DNA of 64,000 bases from Chrysemys picta bellii (taxonomy: Eukaryota; Chordata; Testudines; Emydidae). The stretch's first letter is position 1; every line of letters starts with the position of its first letter. Both the position numbers and the translations under genes were made by a program. Below, one piece after another: positions 11,441 through 22,900 of the stretch. The stretch covers positions 5,270,001 to 5,334,000 of the forward strand of contig NC_088798.1 of assembly GCF_011386835.1 (NCBI RefSeq), written 5' to 3'. Under the pieces are notes generated by a model. The model ran no database searches and had not been told where the DNA came from. It was given only the letters and a program-made list of their open reading frames with translations.

Positions 11441-13984
11441 TAGACAGAAAGAATTAGCGAGGAGGGTTCTGTGTGCCACGCAGGGGTGAGCCAAACCTGG
11501 TTTTCCCAGCAGCCAAGTACAGGCATAATGGAGCATTAAAAGGGGATAATCTCTGGCCTCTGGGAGGAGCCGTTCGTTCAGTTCACAACGCTTGTGTGTT
11601 TGTTGTGGCTGTCCTGTGTTACCCTCTGTAACCCCACCCTTCCAAGAGTTAGAGATTTAACATGTAGCAGATTTGTACAGGATGCGAGGCTCATGGCTTT
11701 ATGAACTTCCTCCAGGGGGGCTGTTAGCGTAATTATACGTGTCGCGTGATGATCAAGTCCTTACAGGCCGGGGCCGCTCATGAAAGAAAACCCCTCACTC
11801 CACGCCTTATCTCAGGGCTTTCAGTTTGGGAGGGGTTTAGTCACAACAACAGAAGGGAGCAGAGACATGGAGTCCAATTCTCCTTGCCCTCCAGTTTGTC
11901 ATGTTCTCAATCTACACCCCTGAAGAACCAAGGAGAACCAAGCCTGCTTTGTCTAACGGCTAAGGGTTCTGTGTCCTGCCTGCAGTCTATGGAGCCCTGG
12001 CTCCAGCACCACTCCGACAGAGGTCAGCGGGAGTTGGGCTTGTGCATCCGAACACCTCCCATTGAAGACCATGGGAGTCTTCCCATTGACTTCAGGGGAG
12101 CTGGCTGGGGCCTTGAGTGAGGGCCGCAGGATTTGTCCCCATGGTAGCGAGGCATCTCCTGGTCTGTACTGTAGAGGCAGTTGGTAGGACAATCACCTTG
12201 AGCTAGGAGAGAGTAGGTTCCAGCAGGAGCAGGCAGACAGTTACATGTCAGGCCCCGATTCTGCCAGGTGCTGAATGTCACCACCTCACCCTCACCCTCA
12301 CCTCTGGGGGAGCAGAGGGCGCTCAGCAGGATCGGGCCCCTTGGCGACCCCAGGAGAAGGTTCCAGAAATAATCTGGCAGCTAGAGGGAGCTGGATTAAT
12401 GAGAGGGACAGGGGAGGTCAATCAGTGAGGCCTTCAAACCAGGTTACAAGGACCAAAAATCCGACATGTGCACCATGACTATTCGCCCAAATGCAGGACT
12501 GCAGCCAGGGATATACACAACAAACGGGGTGAGCAGCAACCCAAGCCCTAATGGTCTGGCATCCATTTGAAAGACCAATTTCCCCCTCTCATCTCCCATC
12601 ACAGCAGCTGAGATCCACTGAGGTGCTCCGGCTGCTGGTCCAGGCCACACACCTATTTAGGACCAGTTTTGGGATGTTGTCAGCTGAAGGCTTCAGCACG
12701 TAGAACTCAAGCAGGACCTTGGCCACCAGAAACCTGTGCACGGCCATCTTCAGGAGACAACACAAGACCTATAGGGTATTTAGGGTAAATGAGCCTCTAA
12801 CGTATTTATTTCAGGTACTGGTTATCATCACGGCTTAGGAGCTTCCAGTCACATCAAAGGGGAATGGATTTTATGAAGTGAGCTCTGGGATTTAGCTCAG
12901 GTGAATTTGTTGTTAAATTGAAATTCTTAGGCAGAATGAAATACCTAGGGCCGGCTTTTTCCTATTGCTCTCAACGGAAGCTGCTGGGGAGGGCTGAGCA
13001 GTTTTGAAAATCAGGCCCCGCTTTTGTGCGCTCGAGAACCTGTGAAAATCTTGACCCTTCTCTAATTCATATGGCCAGCGTTCTAACAACACAGTTGTGT
13101 GAGGCAAAAAAGGCAAGCTCCCTGGGAGGTTAAAGCTAGCAAACAACATTGGGGAATTGTGTCTGAAATCAAAAGCACATCTCGGATCTCTCTGTTTAAA
13201 CAGGTTAGAGAAGCTTGGCTGAGATAGGCCTAAAAGTAATACCTCTGACACCTTTGGGGTGTGTGTGTGTCTGAAAGCAAAACTAATTCTCTCTCCCTTC
13301 TGCTTCACTGGTTCTTCAACCCTTTGTTACTCACTAATTTAATTTTTTTTTTTTTTTTTTGGTCCTACTTCAGAAACATTCCTGCTTGGGTAGTAGGCTC
13401 CAACATGGGGTTAGCGGGGTGGGAATTAAGGTGTTATTGTGGGTTCAGGGATGTGTCATGTTTCACCATAGATCAGAATGCCTTTCTTTAAGGTGGCTGT
13501 TATGGGGATCTTAGGCAAACATGTTAGGAGAGTTTGGGAGGTGTGAGGAGAGATCTTCACGGAGCTGTAATGTTTCCTGACTCTCCAGTGCTAAGCTTGT
13601 CTCAGGCATAGCAATAAACCTGCCCCATCGTACACAGGTCTGTCTACAGTAGATGACCAGGATAAGCCTGGCATCCCTGGTGGGGTCTGCAAGGTGAGCT
13701 CAAGTTAGTTTGTACAACAGCGGGTCAGCAAGTTCCAATTTTATTTCTGCAAAAAATTGTCGAACGACGCACTGGAGATTCTCTCCCCCCGTCCCAGAAT
13801 ATTTCAGTGAAAATGAAAAGCAGATTTTGATTTTGGTTTTGAATTTTTTCAACACAAATCGAGAATTTGGACTAAAGACATTTGTTTTATTTATTATTAA
13901 CCTGAAACCACATTTAATTTTTTTTTTTAATCAGGTGAAAAATTTCAACCAGCTATTTAATACTATGTAAGATATACCCATACC
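11441..13984. other. No gene recognised
   Basis: Unassigned DNA with short ORFs only. An A/T-rich repeat lies at about 13,730-13,960. Confidence 0.4.
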
Positions 13985-14430
13985 CCACTACTGCAGTAAT
14001 CCTCTCAACCTCTCTGTGAGGTGGGGAAGTGCTATTGTCCCCATTTTATAGTTAGGGAAACTGAGGCCTGGTCTACACTAGGGGGGGATCGATCTCAGAT
14101 ACGCAACTTCAGCTACGAGAATAGCGTAGCTGAAGTTGACGTATCTTAGATCAATTTAGAATTACTTGCTTCGCGTCCTCGCGGCGTGGGATCGACGGCT
14201 GCGGCTCCCCCGTCGACTTTGTTTCTGCCTTTCGCTGAGCTGAAGTTCTGGAGTCAACAGGAGAGCGATCAGGGATTGATTTATCGTGTCTACACTACAC
14301 GTGATAAATCGATCCCCAATAGAGCGATCTCTACCCACCGATCCAGCAGGTAGTGTAGACATACCCTGAGGCAGAGAAATTAAGTGACTTGACTAAGATC
14401 ACTTAGTGGGTAGGTGAGGTTCTGTGGTCT
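13985..14430 (-). mobile_element. MIR SINE interrupted by a palindromic MITE
   Basis: The MIR sequence (CCCATTTTATAGTTAGGGAA, AACTGAGGC) resumes after the insertion (CTGAGGCAGAG, AAGTGACTTGACTAAGATCA). Confidence 0.7.
14068..14365. mobile_element. Palindromic MITE, TGGTCTACACTA type (copy 1)
   Basis: Inserted into a MIR with a 7-bp duplication CTGAGGC (14061-14067, 14366-14372). Its ends GGTCTACACTA and TAGTGTAGACATACC are inverted. Inside, GTATCT/AGATAC and TTCAGCTACG/CGTAGCTGAA form a hairpin at 14097-14147, and ATCGATCC blocks pair near the other end. Related copies lie at 29.5, 47.4, 49.35 and 50.25 kb. No ORF of note. Confidence 0.7.
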
Positions 14431-14500
14431 ACAATGTTCAGAAGGTCAGACTAGAAGACCATGATGATCCCTTCTGGCCTTAGTCTATGGGTCTATTATG
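14431..14500 (+). mobile_element. CR1 LINE 3' tail
   Basis: AGAAGGTCAGACTAGAAGAC, CATGATGATCCCTTCTGGCC and TCTATGGGTCTAT are the typical CR1 3' terminus. Confidence 0.7.
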
Positions 14501-14624
14501 GTTACATTGCTGAGATCACATGGCAAAGGCTAGTGTGCCGCTTGGAGGAGCATTTTTAAAAAATAAATTCAGTATTTTTGTTTGATGACAATGTAGCTAC
14601 AGAAGTGAGCCTTATTATTTATAT

Positions 14625-15105
14625 TCCAGAAGCAACTTCAGGCCCCAACTGAGATCAGGGCCCCATTGTGGTAGGTACATAGTAAGAGTTACTCTCTGTG
14701 CCCACAGAATTTACAGTCTAATTAGGCAAAATGGACAAAGGGTAGGGATAGAGACCAAGGACGTGACTTGTCAGGTTAGGTGGGACTAGAACTCAGGTCT
14801 TTTGAGTTTCAGTTCTGTGTCTTATCCATCACATCACGCCATCTAGTGATGGAGTGGGAATGCCCTGGCATATGAACTCTGGAAGAACAGTCTATGTTGT
14901 GAGAGGCAGTGTGGTCCACTGGCTATAGAACTCCACTGGGAATCAGGAGACACCTGGCTTCTGTTCCTGGCTCTGCCACTGGCTTGCTGGGTGGCCCTTG
15001 GCAAGTCACTCCATCACTCCATGCCTCAGTTTCCCTACCAGTAAAATGGGAATAAAAATACTTCTGCTTTGAGATCAATGAAGAAAAAGTGCTATATAAG
15101 AGCTT
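14625..15105. mobile_element. Two MIR-related SINEs in opposite orientation
   Basis: 14,625-14,850 is minus-oriented (GATCAGGGCCCCATTGTGGT tail; ACTCAGGTCTTTTGAG). 14,905-15,105 is plus-oriented (CTGGCTCTGCCACTGGC, CAAGTCACTCCATC, CCTCAGTTTCCCTACCAG, AAAATGGGAATAAAAATA). Confidence 0.65.
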
Positions 15106-16199
15106 ATTATTCTTACTATGGAGTGGAGTGGAAAAAAAAACACAGAAGAGGTTGTGGATGGGATTTACCACAATCAATGAACTTGTATTTCTGTTTTACA
15201 TTGATTAATATAAAACTACCTGGGTTTCCCTTTCACGTGATAGAGTGGGAAAACTTTTTCCTGATTTTCCCATTCTGATTCCTGTAAAGAAAAGCTTGAA
15301 AATATGGAGGAAGCTTTAGTCTCCAAGGAGACTGGAACCCCAAGCAGAATCACACTGCCTATCGGTTGTTTAGCACTGTTATTTTCCCCCCAACACCCCA
15401 TCCTCCCCCTTTATTGAGTCTCCCGTGTATTTTTGTGTGGATACAGTGAATCTAGCAAAGGAATATCTTGCTTTACTAATAAAGACAGGATGTGTTGGTA
15501 ACGAATTACAGCTGACGGGAAGCTCTTTGCCCTGCTACCGAACTGGGCAGCAAGGGTGTCTCCCAGGCAGCTGGCAAGCTCTCTGTCCCTACCCTGGTGA
15601 GCTTGCTTTGTTTCAAACCCAGACATACCCGTTAAGGGATGGGTGAAGAGGAAGGTGCCACCAATCAAGGGCAACCCTCAGAGCTGCACTGGTAACAGTA
15701 GAGAGACTAAGGCCTGCGTACACAGACTCCTGCATGTTTGTGTACATGAGCGGCTTCATTGGACTCAATGAGACTAATTGTGTGATTCACGTTAAGCTCA
15801 GGTGTCAGTTCTTTGCAGGACCAGGACCTGAGCCTCTAAGCTGATAAGCACAGTCTAGGTAGGATGCGCTCTTACCCTGCCATCGTCAGCTCCTCCCTCC
15901 CCTTCTCTCCAATCTTGCCACTACTGGTGTGAGAGTCTTCTCCCGTGCAACTCCTGCCGCCGACGCAAGGAGTACTCGCTATAGGGAAGATTGCAGATTA
16001 GGCCTTGAAACTGTAAAGTAGGGGTGTTTGTCTAGAGTCATTAAGGTGACAATACCCTGAGGGAATTTCTCTAGAAGTAGAACTGATATCAGGATTCATA
16101 TCAGGTTATTTCATTAAGCTGAACAACAAGAATGTTTTTATAACATCACCACAGACCCCCCGTTTAAAAAAAACAGGCAGTGGGGGGCACAGCTGAACC
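15106..16199. other. No gene recognised
   Basis: Unassigned; short ORFs only. Confidence 0.4.
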
Positions 16200-16480
16200 T
16201 TGACCATAATGGGGAACATTTTCAAAAGTGCCTAACAGGTGCCTAAGTCCCTTTATGAATCTGGCTAACTCCCATAGCCATCAATGGAAATTAGGTGCCT
16301 AAATTTCTGTGAGGATCTGGACCTAAGTGATTTAGGTGCTTATGTTCCAGACACCTAAATCATTTAGTCACTTTTGAAAAAATTACACGCTGAATTTATT
16401 AGTGCAGGGTGAAATTCTCTGACGTGTGTAATGCAGGATGTCAGAGTAGATGATTGTAGAATGGTCCCTTCTAACATTAA
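16200..16480. repeat. Dispersed GGTGCCTAA-type repeat plus CR1 tail
   Basis: Blocks of TTTTCAAAAGTGCCTAA, TTAGGTGCCTAAAT and ACACCTAAATCATTTAG occur in opposing orientations, a pattern shared with 28,795-28,945. A plus-strand CR1 tail (GAATGGTCCCTTCTAACATT) follows at about 16,405-16,490. Confidence 0.5.
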
Positions 16481-16490
16481 TCTATGAAAA

Positions 16491-17515
16491 TATAGACAAC
16501 TCCAGCATCTAATAGGATCCCATTTTCTTTCCTTATTTTGAATAATATTAAGGGTAGCTGGCATAGATTTTTTTTTTTTTACTGTTAATGCAAATGGGAA
16601 AGATTTTTAATCAGGTGCAGATAATAAAGTTGAAACATGATGGATAGAGGGGGAACTGGGAACAAACAATAATCAGTAGCGTGTAGCTAGCTCCCTAGAC
16701 ATTCTTAGAAGTAAAGCAACACACAACAAAAAATTGAATTACATTGAGGAGCAACAATGTGGTAGACACTTGATGTGAATCTTAGGAGTGCATTTTTATG
16801 AGCATTTGAAAAATATATATGTATTTATTTGCATTGATATGTTTATATGGCTTTACATATCAACTTAGACAGGAAAAATTGAATAAAATGTCTCAGGTCT
16901 GGGAAATGAGAGGAGATTATGAAAAGCAGATTTAATTCGGCACCGTTTTTTGATGTTTGTGGCACATTTCATCATATTGCCGGAGACACCCAATTACACA
17001 GTTTGAAGAGTGATCAGCAAATGGGGTATCCATGGAAGAATATTAACTGTGGTCTTTTTTTTTTTTTATTCCCCTTTCCTACAGCAAATATTATGTATGC
17101 GTTATGGAAATGGATCAAAATACCACATATGCTCTTAATACTGAGCTCTGAATCTCTCTCAAATAATCTTATTTTAACTCTGACATTATATTTTTCTGGA
17201 ACAAACCTGTCGGTAATTTTCGAGGATGGCTTTCCTGGCCTAAGCATCAGGTATGATTTCCTGGAGCTATAGATTCCAACCTCAGTAGGGGTTGATTGAG
17301 ACTTTGGCCTTACATAAACAGAGGCCCTGTCAGAGGACCGAGTCACAGTGCAGTTGTCCTGTCACCAGGTTCCATCACGATCAAAATACGAGTCGGAACC
17401 TGGATGTCTCTCAACAGCCACGCTGAAACCATGGATTGACCAAGACTTTAGCCCCCTACCAGGGAAATGGTTACATTCTATCTGTACTGCATCTTTTTAG
17501 TGTGTTCTACTTGAG
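16491..17515. other. No gene recognised
   Basis: AT-rich, with a 12-base T run near 17,057. The two antisense ORFs at 16,919-17,346 have no recognisable motif. Confidence 0.4.
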
Positions 17516-17631
17516 TAGGGTGACCACATGTCCCGGTATTAGGGGCTTTGTCTTATATCCACAACTGTACTTCACCACCACCCCCGCAAAAAAGTGTCCC
17601 GATGTTTCACACTTGCTCGTTGGTCATCCTA
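17516..17631. mobile_element. Short TIR element related to 5457-5564
   Basis: Starts TAGGGTGACCACATGTCCCG and ends GTTGGTCATCCTA, with GTCCCGATGTTTCACACTTG inside. Confidence 0.55.
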
Positions 17632-17754
17632 TACCTGGGGCAGGGGACAACTGTGTTATAGCTAGAGTTGCTTGGGAATTGACCAATTGGCATTTTCCAA
17701 CAAAAACTGTTGAACAAGACTGAAACTTTTTGTGCAAAAAGGTCTGTTTAGAAA

Positions 17755-17940
17755 AAAATGTTCTGTTCCTGACTCGGCCACTGGTTTCCTTGGTGACCTT
17801 GGGAAAGTGGCATCACTTTTCTCTGCCTCAGTTTCTCCATATGTAAAACGGGGATAATGATCCTGACCTATATAAAACCATTTGAGATCTATGGATGAAA
17901 ATGCTATAGGAGCTAGCTAGTAATTATTTATTATGACATA
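17755..17940 (+). mobile_element. MIR-related SINE
   Basis: TTCCTGACTCGGCCACTGG, GTGACCTTGGGAAAGTGGC, CCTCAGTTTCTCCATATG and ACGGGGATAATGATCCTGAC follow the MIR core order. Confidence 0.65.
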
Positions 17941-18584
17941 ATTATTTGCATTTCTTTGCCAAAATTTCAATATCTTTTCTGAAAATTTCAAAATGTTTTG
18001 AAAATGAGGACAAAGATATTTGTGAAAGTTTGGTCAGGTTTTTTTTATTCAAAAATAAAGTTTAATTGAAAACTTGAATGTTGGTAAATTTAGTCAGAAA
18101 AAGTTTGGAAAAATGAGTCTTTCCATTGAATTAATTGGGCATTGGATTAGGTTTTTTAACTCACAAAGAGGGTAGGTGTGTCACTGCTCGCTGCACACCA
18201 TCTGTACATTTTTCAGTGGCAAGATAGATTGGTCTCCTTGTCCAAATGAACCCAGTGTTAATAACAGAGAGAGTTTTATAAAGATTTCTTCATCGCTTCC
18301 CTGAGACTTGCCACCAACCATCATTTGTCACTCTTTGTGCTAAACTGTGACTTTGCCAGGAACAAGAAAGAGCGTGTTGTTTTGCTGCCCTAGAAACAGG
18401 TTCCTCCTTTACTCTGAGAGGCAAGTCCACTGAACCAGCCATGTACCTGGTGTAGCCTAAATCCGTTGGTACAATAAAGCTTTCTTGTCATTCAGCTGAA
18501 GAGGCCTTGGTACGTATGACCCCAGTGTGTTAGAAACAGTGATTCTGAGACATTGCAGCTGGAAATAACCAGTTAGGTTGGTGT

Positions 18585-19190
18585 GATGGGGTGTACCGGC
18601 CCTTAAAGACTAAAGGCTGGGGCAGAAGACCCTGTCCCAGGGATATTGGTGTAAGCATGAGCTCAGGAGCTGCCCGAAACTGGAAGAGAAGAGGTGGTCC
18701 TGGGCAAAGGGGTAGTGGGGCCGGAACACCGTTTTGGCACTCATAGAGAAACCAAAATGGTACCCACTGCACAGCGTGACATCGCATGCTGTCTCTTAGA
18801 ACTGGGTGCGTGCTGACCGAGGAAGGAAGGCAGAGCCGGAATGCTGGGCTTCTGCTAGATAGAATCAAGGCTCTGCAGTCAACCAGCGCGGTGGAGATGG
18901 GCCCAAGCTATGGGGCTGCTAGAATGTTTGGGACGCGGAGGACTATTTTGAATTACTTTGGGCTACTGACTCAGTTTCCAGGGATGGCTGATGACAACCC
19001 TGAGAGAGACTGTACAGCACTCCTATGGGGCAGACAGAGAGGGGGCAGACAGAGAGCCCTGTGGAAACACCTCTGGCTACAAGAGAGAGCAAAATGAATG
19101 GTGGCCCGACTGCAGTTGTCTATTCCATACCCAACTGCCCATGAAGGTTCCCTACTCTGTGTTCTCTAGGATTTTGTCTGGTCTGGTCTC
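18585..19190. repeat. Unassigned GC-richer segment, possible LTR-type repeat
   Basis: Begins TGATGGGGTGTACCGGCCC and differs in composition from its surroundings. It contains an imperfect 16-bp direct duplication GGGGCAGACAGAGAG (19,026-19,056). I cannot assign it. ORFs at 18,530-19,097 on both strands have no domains. Confidence 0.3.
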
Positions 19191-19263
19191 CTAATTGACT
19201 CAGCTATGGGGCTTTTTATCATGTCTAAGCTCTTCTGCATTAGGAAATTTCCCCATAAACAAT

Positions 19264-19925
19264 AATCATAGAACCATAGAAAGGGACCTTGAGAGGTCAT
19301 CTACTCCAGTTCCCTGCACTCATGGCAGGACTAAGTAGTATCTAAATCATCCCTGACAGGTGTTTGTCTAACCTGCTCTTTAAAATCTCCAATGATGGAT
19401 ATAGGCGCCAACTCCGTGGGTGCTCTGGGGCTGGAGCACCCACCGGGAAAAATTGGTGGGTGCTCAGCACCCACCGGCAGCTCCCCGCCCCCCCGCCCAG
19501 CTCACCTCCACCTCTGCTCCGCCTCCTCCCCTGAGTGCGCCATGTATCGGCTTCCCCCCCCAGCTCACAGCACTTGCGCTGCGAAACAACTGTTTCATGC
19601 GGCGGGGAGGAGGGGGAACACAGGGCACTCGGGGCAGAGTTGGGGCCGGGGATTTGGGGAAGGGGTTGGAATGGGGCGGGGCAGGGGCAGGGCAAGGGTG
19701 GAGTCAGGGTGGGGCCAGGGGAGTGTGAGCACCCACTGGCACTGGGGAAAGTTGGCGCCTATGATGATGGAGATTCCGCAACCTCCCTAGGCAATTTGTG
19801 CCAGGGCTTAACCACCCTGACAGGAAGTTTTTCCTAATGTCCAACCTAAACCGCCCTTGATGCAATTTAAGCCCATTGCTTCTTGTCCTATCCTCAGAGG
19901 TTAAAGAGAACAATTTTTCTCCCTC
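19264..19925 (-). mobile_element. CR1 LINE 3' end split by a hAT-like insertion
   Basis: Outer parts 19,264-19,399 (TCATAGAACCATAGAAAGGG, GAGAGGTCATCTACTCCAG) and 19,764-19,925 (AGGAAGTTTTTCCTAATGTC, CTTGTCCTATCCTCAGAGG) are one reverse-oriented CR1 end. Confidence 0.8.
19400..19763. mobile_element. hAT-like MITE, 364 bp
   Basis: Ends TATAGGCGCCAACT and AGTTGGCGCCTATG are inverted. A perfect 8-bp duplication ATGATGGA lies at 19392-19399 and 19764-19771. The GC-rich interior has no transposase, and inner inverted GGTGGGTGCTCA / GAGCACCCAC blocks extend the TIRs. Confidence 0.85.
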
Positions 19926-22900
19926 CTCCGTGTAACAACCTTGGCATAATCATGATGCTAATCAGCCGAAATCGCCACAAAACCGGCACAAAACAATTCA
20001 GGCTGCTCGCCATCTCTATTTCTGTCGATCCGCGCAAATCACTTTTACTGAATGACTTGCGAGGGGCAAAAAAGCATTTTTCCCTTGCATTTTTTTTTTA
20101 TTAGCGGAGTATGAAAACAGGCACTAACTATACAGAAAGCAAGACTGGCACAAGTGGTACATCGTATCATGCGGCAGCTTTTTCAAAATGAATATAAACT
20201 CTTGGTTTTTCTTTTAACTATCAGAATAAATAAATATCATACACATGTTTGGGTTTGCAGAGAGTGACTTCTAAAGCACAAATTGTTACACTACAGCTTA
20301 ATTTTACAGCAGTTTGTACAGTACATAACTTTGATTTTTTTTCCCCTTTAAAAGTCTTTGTTCCTTTGCAAGATACGTTTGACACACACATGGTTACACT
20401 TTGGAGCTAACTGGACAACTCTGGTCAGTAGCCAAACGGGCCATCAAGACTGTTGGAGAAGAAATACTAAAAAATTACTTTAAACTGCAAAGACACGTCT
20501 AAATTTCAGCAGCACACAGCAGCCCTTCTCAATAGCTAGAAAGGTTATGAGAGGTGTGGCCATGAACAGTACACCAAACATGAGATTAACGTCCTGTGGG
20601 GTTAATTAATGTCTTCATAAAACAATTTACAAATGGCTGTCTCACTGGGTGTGTAGTAGATCATCTAGGCTGGAAAGATGGTCTCTTTTGAGTATACTAC
20701 AAATGTGCCGTATTCTTGGGCCAGGTTTTGTTCTCAGTTACATAGATGTGAATCTGGCATTACCCCAGTGAAGGTGGTGGAATTACTCCAATTTTACACC
20801 AATACAACTGAGAGCAGAGGCTGGTTCCTCCTCCAGCGTTTATAAGTAATAACTGATTTCGCTCCACGCGGCTCTTAGTAACCGATAAGATTTCATGCAA
20901 GTGGCCAATCCTGGACCTTGTCAACGCTTTTGGGCATAAATCAGCACAGCTCCATTGGAGTCAATGGAATTGCAACTCATTTACGGGAGTGGAGAATTTG
21001 GCCTCTTGTCTTTAAATCAAGGTTAAAGCTATCCCTGGGCGTAGTGTGAGAAATCTAATGAATTGAGTGGCTCTGGTCATACGGTCAAGGACAAAACAGT
21101 GGATCTACAGAACATCGTTGAATATACAAAATGTTAATTGTTACTGGGTTTGGTTTGGAATCTGATGGAGAATCTCTTCTAGTTGCTATCGTAGGATTCC
21201 TTCGCCTTTTCTCTTTCCCTATCACTGTGCTTTTGATTCAGGTGTGAACCTCAGTCACTTAAGAAATAAATAGCTGTTTAGGTGTATCAAACAACACAGG
21301 CTTTTTGTCTCATTCCACAGTAAATTGTAAAGAACGGCAAAGAGGCACACAAGGGGCAAAAAAACAAATACAGCTTGTATAACCAAAAGGAAAATTCTCT
21401 GAATTCACTAGTTTTGGCTGAATCTAATCTCACTGCACAGTTCTTATAATTAGACCTTTATATCATAGTGGTTTTGCTTTTCCTTCATAAAGGTTTGTTT
21501 AGACCTTTTACACATTAAACCCTAAGGACCATCTTTTTGTCTCCAGTCTTTGTTAAAAGCTCTGTCGTGTCACTGAAAGTCTGATACAATGCTCAAGGGT
21601 AGAAAACAACCCCAAATTCCCCATGCCACTTGGGTGTTTCCTGATCAGAGATGCACACGTTTGTTTGGCTGCGGTGGTTACAAGAACCTAGAACAGGCAG
21701 AAATTCTTCAGAAGTTGATGTAACATTTGCGTTTTTTTTTCAACCATCTGTAGACCTGGCTGAAATGTTTCAAATTGGAAATTTTGAAGTTTTGGGGGGA
21801 AGGGGGGGAGAATGAAGATAAAATTTGCAACCCCTGCCCCTTTTATTTCAAATTCACGAATTTCAAAGATTGTTTGCAAATAAATCCCCTGCCTTTTCCC
21901 CTCCCAACCAGCAGTAAAAGAACCTTCTGTGGTAGCAGGCCTTACTCAGAATCAGCATTTCTTCTCTATGCATCTAATTCTACATTCTTACTTAGAACAA
22001 AACTCCCACTAATTTCATTGGCCCCAGGACATTTTCCTTGCAATACAAGTCAGTCAGTCTTACTGCAAACTCTTACTCTACATTGTTTTAACCCTTTTAC
22101 TCAGTATTTTTCTCAAGTGGGATCTGATCCTATGAGCCACAGGGGCTTGCAGCAATTTACAGGATGGGCTCATACTTGGAAAATCGATTATGAATGCAAA
22201 ATTGTAGGTTTTGGCCACATGTGGTGCAAAGGGAAGGTAATATGAGCAAAGCTAGAGGGGGAAAAAATATCTCATGCACATTGACACAGTCTCCAGGTAC
22301 ATATTCTTTTCATGGCCCATGTAAAACAGAAGTTGTGGAGATTCTGGAGGTCCTTGCCTGGTCATCTATAAAGAAGCCAACATGTTCATTCCAACATTTA
22401 TGCTATGCGTTTCGTTTGGGGAATGTTCTTCTCCCATTCAGATTATTACATAAAAATTAATTTTTGACTGTTTGCTGTGGACTACAGAACCCTGCTAAGT
22501 AAAAAAAAAAACATTCATTCAGCCCCAGAGTAGTGACACTGTCAGGGTGATGGTGGGAGAGGCGTAGGGTTTTTTTTCAGTGCACTAGTTCTGCTTGGAA
22601 TACTAGGACAACAACCTGAAAGCAAGATAAAGATAAAGCACCATTTAACTTGGGAGGTGCTATCTGCGCTGATCATTACACGGTCTTCTCCTTAAGTGAC
22701 ATTTGGGCCTTACGTATCAGCCCTACGTGTGATGTACACGTTGTGTATCACATCTAATGAGAGCAAGTGATAAAAGGGGGAAAATTGTGAACATTTAGAA
22801 ATTTTGACCAGATCTATGGCTGATTTAAAATGGTGGGGGTGAGTTAAAGAGGGGGAAATCATCAAAAAAAAAATCATTGAAAGTTTTCCTCAGTTTTGTT

